From Flavobacterium notoginsengisoli (GTDB taxonomy: Bacteria; Bacteroidota; Bacteroidia; Flavobacteriales; Flavobacteriaceae): a DNA stretch of 64,000 bases. The DNA lies in contig NZ_JACHLB010000003.1 in NCBI RefSeq assembly GCF_014207905.1, positions 248,001-312,000 on the forward strand, written 5' to 3'. Under the pieces are notes generated by a model that was given only the letters and a program-made list of their open reading frames with translations, had not been told where the DNA came from and searched no databases. Made by a program: the position numbers and the translations under genes. Shown here in pieces: positions 25,494 through 34,369 of the stretch (its first letter is position 1; every line of letters begins with the position of its first letter).

Positions 25494-27305
25494 ATGAAAA
25501 AACTATTAACCGCATTACTTCTAACTTCTTCTGTTCTGGGATTTGCACAAAATCTAATCTCCAATGTACCAAACCGAAATACCACTTCTTTAAACGGCAC
25601 TTGGAATTACATTATCGATCCATATCAAACTGGTTTTTACAGTTTTCATATGGATCAATTCGACAAACAGGAAAAACCAGCAAAAGGAGCTTTTTTCAAT
25701 AATTATCATGCGCAAAACAAACAGGAATTAGTAGAATATGATTTTGATAAATCGCCAACAATAAATATTCCAAGCGATTGGAATTCGCAGATTTCTGAGC
25801 TGAAATATTATGAGGGAAATGTATGGTTTAAAAAGTCGTTCGATTACAATTTAAAAGAAAAGAAACGCCTCTTTTTATATTTTGGAGCTATCAACTACAA
25901 AGCAGATGTTTATTTAAACGGAAAAAAACTAGGGACTCATGTGGGCGGTTTTACGCCTTTTAATTATGAAGTTACTTCGATTGTAAAACCAAAAGACAAT
26001 TATCTGGTTGTCAAAGTAGACAATACGCGTCATAAAGAAGATGTGCCAACAATTAATACCGATTGGTGGAATTATGGCGGAATAACACGAGATGTTACTT
26101 TAATTGAAGAAGAAAGCTCTTTTATTGAAGATTACACTATTCAGCTTAAAAAAGGCAATGCAAATACGATTTCTGGTTTTATAAAAATTAATAATTTAGA
26201 AGCTTCTCAGAATAATGCTTCGATTTCTATTCCTGAATTAAAAATCAATTATAAAGGAAAAATCGGTTCTGATGGAGTTTTAAACTTCGAAATTCCAACA
26301 AAGAAAATATCTTACTGGTCTCCAGAAAACCCAAAATTATATGATGTCATTATTGATTTTAACGGACAAAAATTAAACGATAAAATTGGTTTTAGAACTA
26401 TCGAAACAAAAGAAGATAAAATCCTTTTGAACGGAAAACCAGTCTTTTTACGCGGAATTTGCATTCACGAAGAAAATGCAAAAGGCGGACGTGCCAATTC
26501 TCAAGAAGATGCTTTACGCTTATTAAATTGGGCAAAAGAATTAGGCTGTAATTATGTCCGTTTGGCGCATTATCCGCATAACGAAAATATAATCAGAGAA
26601 GCAGATAAAATGGGTTTAATGGTTTGGGAAGAAATTCCGGTTTATTGGACAGTTGAATTTACCAATGAAAATACGTACCAAAATACGAAAGACCAATTAA
26701 CCGCAGCAATTACAAGAGATAAAAACAGGGCAAGTATCATAATCTGGTCTATGGCAAATGAAACTCCTGTTTCTGATGCAAGAAATACGTTTATCAAAAA
26801 TCTTGTTGCCCATACAAAATCGCTAGACAATACCAGATTAACTAGCGCTGCCTTATTAACGCTTCAAGTTGATGGCGTTGGAATGATTGATGACGAAATC
26901 GGGAAATCACTTGATATTATCGCTTTTAATCAATATTTAGGCTGGTATGGAGGTAATCTTGAAGAAGCTGAAAAGAAGGTCTGGAAAACTCCTTATAATA
27001 AACCTGTAATTGTTTCTGAATTTGGAGGCGATGCCAAAGCTGGTTTTCATGGCGAAAAAAATGAACGTTGGACTGAAGAATATCAGGAATATCTATACAT
27101 TCAAAATTTAAAAATGATTGAAAAGATTCCACATTTAAGTGGTACAACTCCTTGGATTCTGGTTGATTTCAGATCGCCAAAAAGATTGCTTCCAGGAATT
27201 CAGGATGGTTACAATCGTAAAGGATTAATTTCTAATGATGGAGAAAAGAAAAAAGCATTTTATATCATGCAGGATTGGTACGCTAAAAAGAAAAAAGAGG
27301 AGTAA
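25494..27305 (+). CDS. GH2 beta-glucuronidase-like glycoside hydrolase
   Basis: The product (about 603 residues from the chosen start) has a signal peptide (MKKLLTALLLTSSVLGFAQ). GH2 domains follow in order: sugar-binding jelly roll (about 28-205; YYEGNVWFKKSF, VYLNGKKLGTHVGGF, YGGITRDVTL), a beta sandwich (about 206-300), and the barrel (about 302-590). The acid/base is Glu423 in WSMANETPV and the nucleophile Glu509 in VSEFGGD. The overall length and the WSMANE and SEFGGDA forms resemble beta-glucuronidases. This fits release of glucuronate for the mannonate pathway encoded upstream. I chose the ATG at 25,494, because the in-frame region before it lies inside the repeat element. Confidence 0.85.
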   Translation: MKKLLTALLLTSSVLGFAQNLISNVPNRNTTSLNGTWNYIIDPYQTGFYSFHMDQFDKQEKPAKGAFFNNYHAQNKQELVEYDFDKSPTINIPSDWNSQISELKYYEGNVWFKKSFDYNLKEKKRLFLYFGAINYKADVYLNGKKLGTHVGGFTPFNYEVTSIVKPKDNYLVVKVDNTRHKEDVPTINTDWWNYGGITRDVTLIEEESSFIEDYTIQLKKGNANTISGFIKINNLEASQNNASISIPELKINYKGKIGSDGVLNFEIPTKKISYWSPENPKLYDVIIDFNGQKLNDKIGFRTIETKEDKILLNGKPVFLRGICIHEENAKGGRANSQEDALRLLNWAKELGCNYVRLAHYPHNENIIREADKMGLMVWEEIPVYWTVEFTNENTYQNTKDQLTAAITRDKNRASIIIWSMANETPVSDARNTFIKNLVAHTKSLDNTRLTSAALLTLQVDGVGMIDDEIGKSLDIIAFNQYLGWYGGNLEEAEKKVWKTPYNKPVIVSEFGGDAKAGFHGEKNERWTEEYQEYLYIQNLKMIEKIPHLSGTTPWILVDFRSPKRLLPGIQDGYNRKGLISNDGEKKKAFYIMQDWYAKKKKEE

Positions 27306-27410
27306 ATTTTATTCATTATTATCAATTCATTAACAAAAAACCACACTGTAATTATATGATTTTTCTTTATTATTAATTTACTTTGTAGTAATTCTAAAAA
27401 TTGTAATCTT

Positions 27411-27974
27411 ATGAAAAAATTATGTTTATTGGCAGTTACTCTATTTGCTGCTTTTACAGTTCAAGCTCAAGATGTGGTAAAATTTGCTCCGCTTGATGCA
27501 AGTCCGGTTGATATTTCTTATTTTCCAAACAAAGCAGTTAAATTCAAAAAAACTGATACTCCAAACCCAGTTGTAAAAGTTATTTATGCTAGACCTTCTG
27601 TAAAAGGAAGAACTATTTTTGGTGATGTTGTAAAGTTTGGTGAAGTTTGGAGAGTTGGTGCTAATGAAAACACAGAGATTAAATTCTACAAAGATGTTAC
27701 AATTGGCGGTAAAAAAGTTCCTGCTGGATACTACAGTTTATTTGCTATTCCAGAAAAAGACAAATGGACAATCATTATCAATAAAGAATTAGATTTATGG
27801 GGAGGTTATGCTTATGACCAAAGTAAAGATGTTGTTAGAGTTTCAGTGCCTGTTAAATCCGTATCTGATGTAATTGAAGCTTTATCAATCGCTTTTACAA
27901 CTCAAGGAAACATCGCTAATCTTGTTATTGGTTGGGATAAAACAACAGTTGAATTGCCAATTACGGTTAAATAA
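27411..27974 (+). CDS. DUF2911 family exported protein
   Basis: This 187-residue protein has a signal peptide (cut near VQAQ) and matches DUF2911, an abundant family of exported Bacteroidota proteins. Recognisable features are VIYARPSVKGRTIFG near 60, FGEVWRVGANENTEI near 80, YSLFAIPEKDKWTIIIN near 105, and WGGYAYDQSKDVVRVSVP near 125. Its function is unknown. It lies 105 bases after the GH2 gene with a TTACTTTG element at 27,378-27,385, which could be an imperfect -7 box, and has its own terminator. It is probably a separate unit rather than part of the glycan locus. Confidence 0.85.
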   Translation: MKKLCLLAVTLFAAFTVQAQDVVKFAPLDASPVDISYFPNKAVKFKKTDTPNPVVKVIYARPSVKGRTIFGDVVKFGEVWRVGANENTEIKFYKDVTIGGKKVPAGYYSLFAIPEKDKWTIIINKELDLWGGYAYDQSKDVVRVSVPVKSVSDVIEALSIAFTTQGNIANLVIGWDKTTVELPITVK

Positions 27975-27998
27975 TTAATCGTTTTTTTAATATTATAA

Positions 27999-28027
27999 AA
28001 GAGGCATTTTTAAATGCCTCTTTTTTT
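27999..28027 (+). terminator. intrinsic terminator after the DUF2911 gene
   Basis: GAGGCATTT / AAATGCCTC forms a compact hairpin (28,001-28,020), preceded by A residues and followed by seven T. Confidence 0.85.
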
Positions 28028-28068
28028 GTTTTGATAATTTGCATTTGCAAACACAATCGTATATCAAA

Positions 28069-28159
28069 TATAGCCCGTGGTTTTAACCACGGGGACACAA
28101 AGTATATAACATTACGTTTATAAAAATACGTTTCCCGTGGTTGAAACTACGGGCTATAT
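28069..28159. repeat. double 'cccgtgg' hairpin element
   Basis: Left part TAGCCCGTGG-TTTT-AACCACGGGG (28,071-28,094) is a hairpin by itself. The right part, TCCCGTGGTTGAAACTACGGG with flanking CTATA, is another. The outer TATAGCCCGTGG and the last CTACGGGCTATA also pair with each other. The same hairpin lies at 5,601-5,627. Confidence 0.75.
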
Positions 28160-28172
28160 TGACAATTGTAGC

Positions 28173-28206
28173 GCAAAAAAAAGACATTGAAAAATGTCTT
28201 TTTTGT
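28173..28206. terminator. intrinsic terminator of the molybdenum hydroxylase operon
   Basis: AAGACATT-GAAA-AATGTCTT (28,181-28,200) is a perfect 8-base stem with a GAAA loop, flanked by A residues on the left and T residues on the right. On the minus strand the T run follows the stem just after the last gene of the operon. Confidence 0.8.
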
Positions 28207-28207
28207 T

Positions 28208-30412
28208 TTAAACCTTAACAGTTTCTATAATTTTATCCAATGTAATCGGTAAATCTCTAACACGTTTTCCGGTCGCGTTAAAAACGGCATTTGCAATTGC
28301 TGGCGCCATTCCAACCAAAGCAGTTTCTCCAAGGCCTTTTGTTCCCATCGGATTACTGATTGGATCTTTTTTATTTACAAAGAAAACTTCTTGCTTTTCA
28401 ATATCAGCATTTACGGGCACATGATAATCAGCAAAATTATTATTAATTGGACGCCCAAAACGATGATCGATTTCTAAGGATTCCATTAATCCCATTCCGA
28501 TACCTCCTACTGCACCTCCATACATTTGTCCTGCAGAAGTTTTTTGGTTGATAACTGTTCCGATATCTGCACAAGAAACCACGTGAGCCAAACGTATTTT
28601 ACCCAAATTCGGATTTACCAATACTTTTACAAAGTGAACCGAAAACGAATAAATAGAATATTTCTTAGCTTCTTCTGCTGCTTTAGACAGGTTTTCAACT
28701 TCAAAATCTTCCAATTTATTGCTACTCAAAAGTGATGTTAATGCTACTGTTTTTGACTTGTCTTTTTTAGAATAAACCACACCATTTTCAAAAGCTAAAT
28801 CTGACAATGGAATCCCTTTAAAAACTGGATTTTTACTTGCCAATTCTATTACTTTACTCAATAATAAATTACAGGCATCGTGAACAGCAGAACCAACAGA
28901 CGAAGTAGTTGCAGAACCTCCTTGTGTTGGACCTTTCGGCAATCCGCTTTTACCCATTTCTATAATTACATTTTCAGCTGGCAAACCAATTACTTCAGCC
29001 CCAATGGCAGTCATCATAGTTGCAGTTCCTGGTCCCATATCATTTACACTGCATTGCAATACTAAATCTCCATTGGCTAAAAATTTTGCTTTTACAGAAG
29101 TAGGACTTCTATAACAGCCAAAAGTTCCTGTCCCCATTCCGTAACCTACAAACCAGTTTCCTTCTTTAACTAAACCTGGTTCATTTTTACGATTTTTCCA
29201 ACCAATACGTTCCATTCCAGCTTCATAACATTCTAGAAGAAATTTACTGCTCCAAGGTTTATTTTGTTCCAGATCTTTTTCTGCATAATTAAGTTTTCTG
29301 AATTCTATTGGATCTAAGTTCAATTTATAAGCCATTTCATCCATTGCCGATTCTAAAGCAAAAGAACCCGTTGCTTCGCCTGGACCACGCATCCATATTG
29401 GTGTACAAGTATCTAGAGGGACAATTCTATAGCGTGTAGAAACATTCGAACAATCATAAATAAATCTCGACATGTTTACGGTTCCTTCCATAAAATCTTC
29501 ATAACTCGAAGTCATAGCAACAGCTTCATGCGTTAATCCAGTCAGTTTTCCTGCTTTTGTTGCACCAAGACCCATTTTCTGAATCGTGTAAGGTCTAAAA
29601 CCAACATTTGTAAACATCTGCTCGCGGTGTAAAACCAATTTAACAGGGCGATTTAGTTTTTTCGAACCAATTAAAGCCGCTATTTCATAAGGCCAAGTAT
29701 GCAACCCCATTCCAAATGCTCCACCAATATATTCAGAATGCACTTCAACATTTTCAGCAGGAACATCAAAAACTCCCGCGATGCTTCTTCGTGTTCCCTC
29801 TACTCCTTGACTTTTGGTATACAAAATCGGATTATTTCCTTCCCATTTTGCGATGATATTAGCCAATTCCATTGGATTATGAACTTCAGTAGGAATAGTG
29901 TATTCGGTTTCTAGAACAACTTCAGCATTTTTATAGCCGTCATGTTCGCCACGATGATAATCATTTCCCTTATCGGTATCAATTTTCCTTTCTTTATCAG
30001 CCGCTTTTTGAAGATCCGTTGAATGTTCTTCTTTAAAATAATCTGCTTTAATCAGACTCGCAGCATATTGCATACGCTCGAAAGTATCTGCAATTACCAA
30101 AGCAATCGGCTGATCGTAATACAGAACCGAATCATCTTTAAAAATCTGCAATGGCTGACCAAAGTTTCTTTTATCTTTTGCCTTTTGATATCCAGTGGGT
30201 TTATCCACATTTAAATGCGTAATTACCGCCAGCACTCCTGGAGCCCATTCTGCTTTTTTTGTATCTATTGTTTTGATTCTTCCTTTTGCAATCGTACTTC
30301 CGACTAAACAGGCGTATACTACCCCATCTGTTTTATATTCAGCAGAATAAGTTGCAGAACCCGTTACTTTAGCAAATCCGTCTACTCTATTTATATTACT
30401 TGTCTTGCTCAT
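28208..30412 (-). CDS. paoC: molybdenum hydroxylase large subunit (PaoC/YagR-like)
   Basis: The product (734 residues) is the molybdopterin-binding subunit of a xanthine dehydrogenase/aldehyde oxidase family enzyme. It has the N-terminal a/b hammerhead domain (SNINRVDGFAKVTGSATYSAEY; about 5-110) and the long molybdopterin domain (FGMGLHTWPYE near 235, RGPGEATGSFALESAMDE near 345, GGSATTSSVGSAVHDAC near 500). The catalytic Glu lies in GTKGLGET near 698. The three-subunit order and sequence character match the periplasmic aldehyde oxidase PaoABC rather than xanthine dehydrogenase. The start follows the FAD subunit's stop by 7 bases. An aldehyde is the likely substrate; which one is not known. 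Confidence 0.85.
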   Translation of the reverse strand: MSKTSNINRVDGFAKVTGSATYSAEYKTDGVVYACLVGSTIAKGRIKTIDTKKAEWAPGVLAVITHLNVDKPTGYQKAKDKRNFGQPLQIFKDDSVLYYDQPIALVIADTFERMQYAASLIKADYFKEEHSTDLQKAADKERKIDTDKGNDYHRGEHDGYKNAEVVLETEYTIPTEVHNPMELANIIAKWEGNNPILYTKSQGVEGTRRSIAGVFDVPAENVEVHSEYIGGAFGMGLHTWPYEIAALIGSKKLNRPVKLVLHREQMFTNVGFRPYTIQKMGLGATKAGKLTGLTHEAVAMTSSYEDFMEGTVNMSRFIYDCSNVSTRYRIVPLDTCTPIWMRGPGEATGSFALESAMDEMAYKLNLDPIEFRKLNYAEKDLEQNKPWSSKFLLECYEAGMERIGWKNRKNEPGLVKEGNWFVGYGMGTGTFGCYRSPTSVKAKFLANGDLVLQCSVNDMGPGTATMMTAIGAEVIGLPAENVIIEMGKSGLPKGPTQGGSATTSSVGSAVHDACNLLLSKVIELASKNPVFKGIPLSDLAFENGVVYSKKDKSKTVALTSLLSSNKLEDFEVENLSKAAEEAKKYSIYSFSVHFVKVLVNPNLGKIRLAHVVSCADIGTVINQKTSAGQMYGGAVGGIGMGLMESLEIDHRFGRPINNNFADYHVPVNADIEKQEVFFVNKKDPISNPMGTKGLGETALVGMAPAIANAVFNATGKRVRDLPITLDKIIETVKV

Positions 30413-30419
30413 AATCTAA

Positions 30420-31400
30420 TTATTTTGATGCTGCTATTGTAAGTGCTTCTGTAATTGCATTAGCCCCAAGCGTGAGTTTAAAATCGTTTTCTCCGTATCC
30501 TCTTGCCCCTTTCATAGACAAATTTGCTGCCTGTCTAAATATTTCTTCTGAGACTGTTTTTCCTTTTAAAAATTCTTCTGTTTCAAATAATCTCCAAGGT
30601 TTATGAGCCACTCCGCCCATTGCCAATCTGGCATTATTTATTACATTATTTTTAAGATCTAAAGCAACTGCCACAGATACTAATGCAAAAGCATAACTAG
30701 TTCTGTCACGAACTTTTAAGTAGTGAACATTTTTAGTGAAATTATGATCTGGAATTTCAACTGAAGTAATTAATTCTCTATTCTCTAATGTATTATCCTT
30801 TTCAGGTGTATTTCCTGGAAGACGATGAAAATCAGTAAAATTAATTTGACGCTTTCCCTTCGGACCTTCAACTAAAACTGTCGCATCTAATGCCGCCAAA
30901 GCCACACACATATCGCTCGGATGAACTGCAATACAGCTATCCGAAGCTCCGAAAATTGCCGACATTCTATTTGAACCGCCAATTGCACCACATCCACTTT
31001 TTGGAACTCGTTTGTTGCATGGCATATCGGTATTGTAAAAATAAGAGCAACGAGTGCGCTGAAGCATATTTCCGCCAACTGTTGCCATATTTCTAATTTG
31101 CTGTGATGCACCAGCCGCTAGAGCTAATGCCAACAAAGGATGTTTTTCTTTTATTGAGGAATCTTCTGCTACCTGACTATTTTTAGCCAAAGCTCCAATA
31201 GAAACCTTTCCTTTTAAGAATTCTATTTTCTTTAAATCCAATCCGTTTATGTCAACCAATTTGTCTGGAGCCACAACATTTTTCTTCATTAAATCAACCA
31301 AATTAGTTCCTCCTGCAATAAACATAGAAGAATTGTCTTTGGCTTTGCCAGTTACAGCAGATGAAGACGACAACGCTTTTATTATCTGAAAGTTTTTCAT
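30420..31400 (-). CDS. paoB: molybdenum hydroxylase FAD subunit (PaoB/YagS-like)
   Basis: The product (326 residues) carries the FAD domain (MFIAGGTNLVDLMKKNV near 28-44, ATVGGNML near 105) and the C-terminal CO-dehydrogenase flavoprotein domain (ARLAMGGVAHKPWR near 260). Between them a Cys-rich stretch (TRCSYFYN, MPCNKRVP, SGCGAIGG; about 115-145) is found in PaoB-type subunits, where it holds an extra 4Fe-4S cluster. This supports the Pao assignment over xanthine dehydrogenase. Its start overlaps the stop of the 2Fe-2S gene by 4 bases, so the two are translationally coupled. It passes electrons between the molybdenum site, iron-sulfur centres and an acceptor. Confidence 0.85.
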   Translation of the reverse strand: MKNFQIIKALSSSSAVTGKAKDNSSMFIAGGTNLVDLMKKNVVAPDKLVDINGLDLKKIEFLKGKVSIGALAKNSQVAEDSSIKEKHPLLALALAAGASQQIRNMATVGGNMLQRTRCSYFYNTDMPCNKRVPKSGCGAIGGSNRMSAIFGASDSCIAVHPSDMCVALAALDATVLVEGPKGKRQINFTDFHRLPGNTPEKDNTLENRELITSVEIPDHNFTKNVHYLKVRDRTSYAFALVSVAVALDLKNNVINNARLAMGGVAHKPWRLFETEEFLKGKTVSEEIFRQAANLSMKGARGYGENDFKLTLGANAITEALTIAASK

Positions 31401-32035
31401 AATTCTTTCCCTCCTTCCTTCACTTCTGTAATCGCATCAACAATATTATGATAAGCTCCACAACGGCAGATATTTCCACTCATATATTCGCTGATTTCTT
31501 CTCTGCTATTCGCATGACCCTCTTTAATACAAGCAATTCCCGACATAATTTGCCCTGGAGTACAATAACCACATTGAAAACCATCATGTTTGATAAAAGC
31601 TTCCTGCATTGGGTGCAGTTTTTTACCTTTTGAAAGTCCTTCAATTGTGGTAACCTGCGTATTTTGCTGCATGGATGCTAATGTTAGACAAGATAAAATT
31701 CTTGTTCCGTTTACATGAACCGTACAAGCGCCACATTGACCGTGATCACAACCTTTTTTGGTACCAGTAAGATGAAGCTGTTCTCTCAATAAATCAAGCA
31801 AAGTTGTTCTTGGTTCTATATTGAGATTGTGTTTTTGCCCATTAACTTCAATAGAAAGCGGTACAGTTTCTAAATACTCCGCAATTTTTTCATCCCACTT
31901 CTTGTCCGATGCCATTACCAAAGAGGGCGGCGTGAAAGCAAGAGCGGTAAAAAGTCCTGATTTCTTTATAAAGTCACGACGGGAATTGGAGTCTTCCGGA
32001 GTTACTTTATCCTGATTTGTTTTTTTAGAAGCCAT
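31397..32035 (-). CDS. paoA: molybdenum hydroxylase 2Fe-2S subunit with Tat signal (PaoA/YagT-like)
   Basis: The product (212 residues) has a twin-arginine signal (SRRDFIKKSG, followed by a hydrophobic stretch ending in VMA), so the assembled complex is exported folded to the periplasm. Two 2Fe-2S domains follow: a plant-ferredoxin type (CDHGQCGACTV and the later Cys in SCLT; about 95-130) and an all-helical one (CGYCTPGQ near 155, CRCGAYHNI near 190). I chose the ATG at 32,035 (MASKKTNQ); an upstream in-frame ATG at 32,080 would add 15 residues that overlap the predicted promoter. It is the first gene of the operon. Confidence 0.9.
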   Translation of the reverse strand: MASKKTNQDKVTPEDSNSRRDFIKKSGLFTALAFTPPSLVMASDKKWDEKIAEYLETVPLSIEVNGQKHNLNIEPRTTLLDLLREQLHLTGTKKGCDHGQCGACTVHVNGTRILSCLTLASMQQNTQVTTIEGLSKGKKLHPMQEAFIKHDGFQCGYCTPGQIMSGIACIKEGHANSREEISEYMSGNICRCGAYHNIVDAITEVKEGGKEL

Positions 32036-32077
32036 TCTATCTATTTTTAAATTAGCTAAATCACTTGGGCATTCTAA

Positions 32078-32085
32078 CAAATTTA
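32078..32085 (-). promoter_or_regulatory. -7 element of the molybdenum hydroxylase operon
   Basis: On the minus strand the bases read TAAATTTG, a full TAnnTTTG match, about 40 bases upstream of paoA. A TTG at the standard distance is missing (nearest spacer 14), so the promoter may be weak or activator dependent. Confidence 0.4.
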
Positions 32086-32158
32086 ATCATCTTAAATCAC
32101 AAAAAGTTATGAAATTCAAACATTACTCTTATTTAGAATAATTACAACTTCGGGATAT

Positions 32159-32335
32159 TTTTTTAACGCAAAGCGCGCAAAGTTTTTTATCTCACTTTAT
32201 GTTAAGCGAATGCAAAGTTCGCAAAGCTTGAATTGATAAAGCTTTGCGAACTTAACAGTTATCTAGATAACTATACTTTAAAAAAAACTTTGTGCGCTTT
32301 GCGATAAAACCTTTGCGTGCTTTGCGTTAAAAAAA
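32159..32335. repeat. nested foldback repeat, 'aacgcaaag' family
   Basis: The outer arms are AACGCAAAGCGCGCAAAG at the left and complementary CTTTGCGTGCTTTGCGTT at the right. The core is a perfect 13-base hairpin (GTTCGCAAAGCTT at 32,217-32,229 and its complement at 32,239-32,251). The element lies between divergent genes and is related to that at 1,260-1,446. Nothing else is seen in the 367-base gap apart from the -7 element. Confidence 0.8.
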
Positions 32336-32402
32336 CTAGACACTCAACAGATTTATTATTTACTTTGAAAAATTGTATTTTTACGAGAATTAAGTTTTTA
32401 TT

Positions 32403-33539
32403 ATGCCAAATCTGCAACATATCTATCTTGATAATAATGCTACAACCCGTGTTGACGACCGTGTTTTAGAAGCAATGCTACCTTATTTTAGAGATTATTA
32501 TGCTAATCCATCTAGCACACACATTGCAGGATTAACCATAAACGAAGCTATAGAAAATGCATCTTGGCAAACTGCTAATTTAATTAATGCAGATGCTGAA
32601 GAAATTGTCTTTACTTCTGGAGCAACTGAAGCTATTAATTTGGCTATAAAAGGTCTCGCCAATCAAAACAAAAAACATATCATTACAATAAAGACAGAGC
32701 ATAAAGCCGTACTTGAAACTTGTGCTTTTATGGAAAGTATCGGTTTTGAAATTTCATACTTGACCGTAAACTTCGACGGGCTTTTAGATATTAAACTTTT
32801 AAAAGAAATAATAACAGATAAAACACTGGCTTTCATTGGAATGTTTTCCAACAATGAAACAGGTGTCATACAGAATATTGGTGAAATTTCTAAAATTCTT
32901 AAAACTAAAAATGTTCTCTTTTTTTGCGATGCAACACAATCTGTAGGCAAAATTCCGATTGATGTAAAAAGCTTAGGAATAGATCTTTTAGCACTTTCTG
33001 CCCACAAATTTTATGGCCCAAAAGGAGTTGGCGCTTTATACATTTCGGTTAAAGCCAAACTAAAATTAACTCCTCAAATTTTAGGTGGTGGACAGCAAAA
33101 GAAATTACGAAGCGGAACCTTAAATGTCACTGGAATTATTGGTTTAGGAAAAGCGTCGGAAATAGCTGTAAACGAATTAGAAAAAGATAGAAATAGAATT
33201 TCTTTATTACGAAACAGACTTGAAAAAGGTTTACTGCAGTTTGAAAATTCTTTTGTAAATGGAAATATAGAAAACCGAATTTACAATACTTCTAATATCT
33301 GTTTCCCGGGCGTAAACTCAGAACAATTGATTCTAGCTTTGGGTAATATTTCTGTTTCGAATGGCGCTTCTTGTTCAGCGGTAACTTCAGAACCTTCCCA
33401 TGTTTTAAAAGCAATGGGATTATCTGATGAAAAAGCTTTGAGTTCGATAAGATTTAGTTTGGGAAGATTTACTACCGATGAGGAAATTGATGTTGCTATT
33501 GACAGAATATTAAATCTTCTTGAGAAATTAAAGACTTAA
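32403..33539 (+). CDS. NifS/IscS-like cysteine desulfurase
   Basis: This 378-residue PLP enzyme moves sulfur from cysteine. Features are YLDNNATTRVDDRV at the start, SGATEAINLAIKG near 60, HKAV near 100, the Asp in FFCDATQSVGK near 178, and the PLP Lys in SAHKFYGPKG near 202. The persulfide Cys is in SNGASCSAVTSEPSHVL near 327. It lies between the molybdenum hydroxylase operon and the XdhC/MocA genes. In other bacteria a dedicated NifS-type desulfurase hands sulfur to XdhC so that the molybdenum cofactor is sulfurated. That role is inferred here from context; general Fe-S assembly cannot be excluded. Confidence 0.85.
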   Translation: MPNLQHIYLDNNATTRVDDRVLEAMLPYFRDYYANPSSTHIAGLTINEAIENASWQTANLINADAEEIVFTSGATEAINLAIKGLANQNKKHIITIKTEHKAVLETCAFMESIGFEISYLTVNFDGLLDIKLLKEIITDKTLAFIGMFSNNETGVIQNIGEISKILKTKNVLFFCDATQSVGKIPIDVKSLGIDLLALSAHKFYGPKGVGALYISVKAKLKLTPQILGGGQQKKLRSGTLNVTGIIGLGKASEIAVNELEKDRNRISLLRNRLEKGLLQFENSFVNGNIENRIYNTSNICFPGVNSEQLILALGNISVSNGASCSAVTSEPSHVLKAMGLSDEKALSSIRFSLGRFTTDEEIDVAIDRILNLLEKLKT

Positions 33540-33544
33540 TATTT

Positions 33545-33765
33545 AATCTCGCAAAGTCGCTAAGACGCAAAGTTTTTTTGAATTGTCTCCAGTTTCAACT
33601 GGAGGAATAAATAAAAAAGATTAAAAGGCTTTAGCCAAACTTCTTCTAGTTTTGGCTAAAAAGCCTTTTGGAATCAAATAATTTATCATCCAGCTAAAGT
33701 TGGACGCTATTTATCATTTCAATAGAAACCTCTGCATCTTTGTCACTTTGATCCTTTGTCACTCA
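33545..33765. repeat. cluster of short hairpin repeats
   Basis: The gap holds TCGCAAAGTCGCTAAGACGCAAAG, written as units CGCAAAG and GCTAAG, then a hairpin CTCCAGTT-TC-AACTGGAG (about 33,587-33,604), then a longer hairpin with arms AAGGCTTTAGCCAAA and TTTTGGCTAAAAAGCCTT (about 33,627-33,668). CTTTGTCACTTTGATCC units follow. It lies between convergent genes, so the longer hairpin may also stop transcription. Confidence 0.6.
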
Positions 33766-33766
33766 A

Positions 33767-34369
33767 TCAAGAAATCAACTTTTCGTAATCTTCTTCCGTA
33801 TCAATGTCAATATTGCCTTTTTCGAAAGGAACAGCAACTACATCATCAGCATATTTATTAATCAGTTTTTTTGCTCCTTCTTGTCCTTTTAATTGTAATA
33901 GTTCTTCAAAATATTTTTTATGAAATAAAACCGGCGTTCCTAAAGCTTTCGAATATGCCGAAGCAGCGATTCCTTTCTTTGTTGTTTCAGATTCTTTCAT
34001 CAAATTTTCAAAAATAGCATTAGTTAAAAATGGCTGATCGCAAACACTCAAAATGCAACTTTCGCAATTAGAATTTAAATCTAGTACTTTCTGAATTCCT
34101 TTTATTATAGAAGAAGACATTCCACTTTGCCAATCAGAATTAAAAGCGACCGTAATTTCAACCGAATTAAGCTCTTTTTCAATCAAATTATTATTTGAAC
34201 CAGTAACAAGTATTAAAAAAGAATTTTCAACCTTTAAAGCTTCCGAAATTGTATTTCTTAAAAGAGTTGATTCTTTGTATTCCAATAATTGTTTTGGCCT
34301 TCCGAGTCTAGAAGAATTTCCAGCAGCCAAAATGACTATGGCGGTTTTATTTTGAAATTTCTTCACCAT
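33767..34369 (-). CDS. mocA: MocA-like molybdenum cofactor nucleotidyltransferase
   Basis: This nucleotidyltransferase of about 200 residues carries the NTP-binding LAAGNSSRLGRPKQLL near the start, the metal Asp in SVCDQPFL near 105 (a form typical of the MocA/MobA group), and GTPVLFHKKY near 145. It would attach CMP to molybdopterin, giving the MCD form used by PaoABC-type enzymes. I chose the ATG at 34,369 (MVKKFQNK); ATGs at 34,381 and 34,435 would lengthen the overlap with xdhC. The short overlap with the upstream xdhC-like gene shows translational coupling. CTP versus GTP preference is inferred from context, not from a single residue. Confidence 0.8.
   Translation of the reverse strand: MVKKFQNKTAIVILAAGNSSRLGRPKQLLEYKESTLLRNTISEALKVENSFLILVTGSNNNLIEKELNSVEITVAFNSDWQSGMSSSIIKGIQKVLDLNSNCESCILSVCDQPFLTNAIFENLMKESETTKKGIAASAYSKALGTPVLFHKKYFEELLQLKGQEGAKKLINKYADDVVAVPFEKGNIDIDTEEDYEKLIS

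Noticed and set aside
27378..27385. TTACTTTG as promoter of the DUF2911 gene
   Set aside because: It differs from TAnnTTTG at the second base and has no TTG at the expected spacing, so I do not list it as a feature.
28208..32035. Xanthine dehydrogenase
   Set aside because: Three separate subunits, a Tat signal on the 2Fe-2S subunit and the Cys-rich insert in the FAD subunit match PaoABC-type aldehyde oxidases better. No purine genes are nearby.
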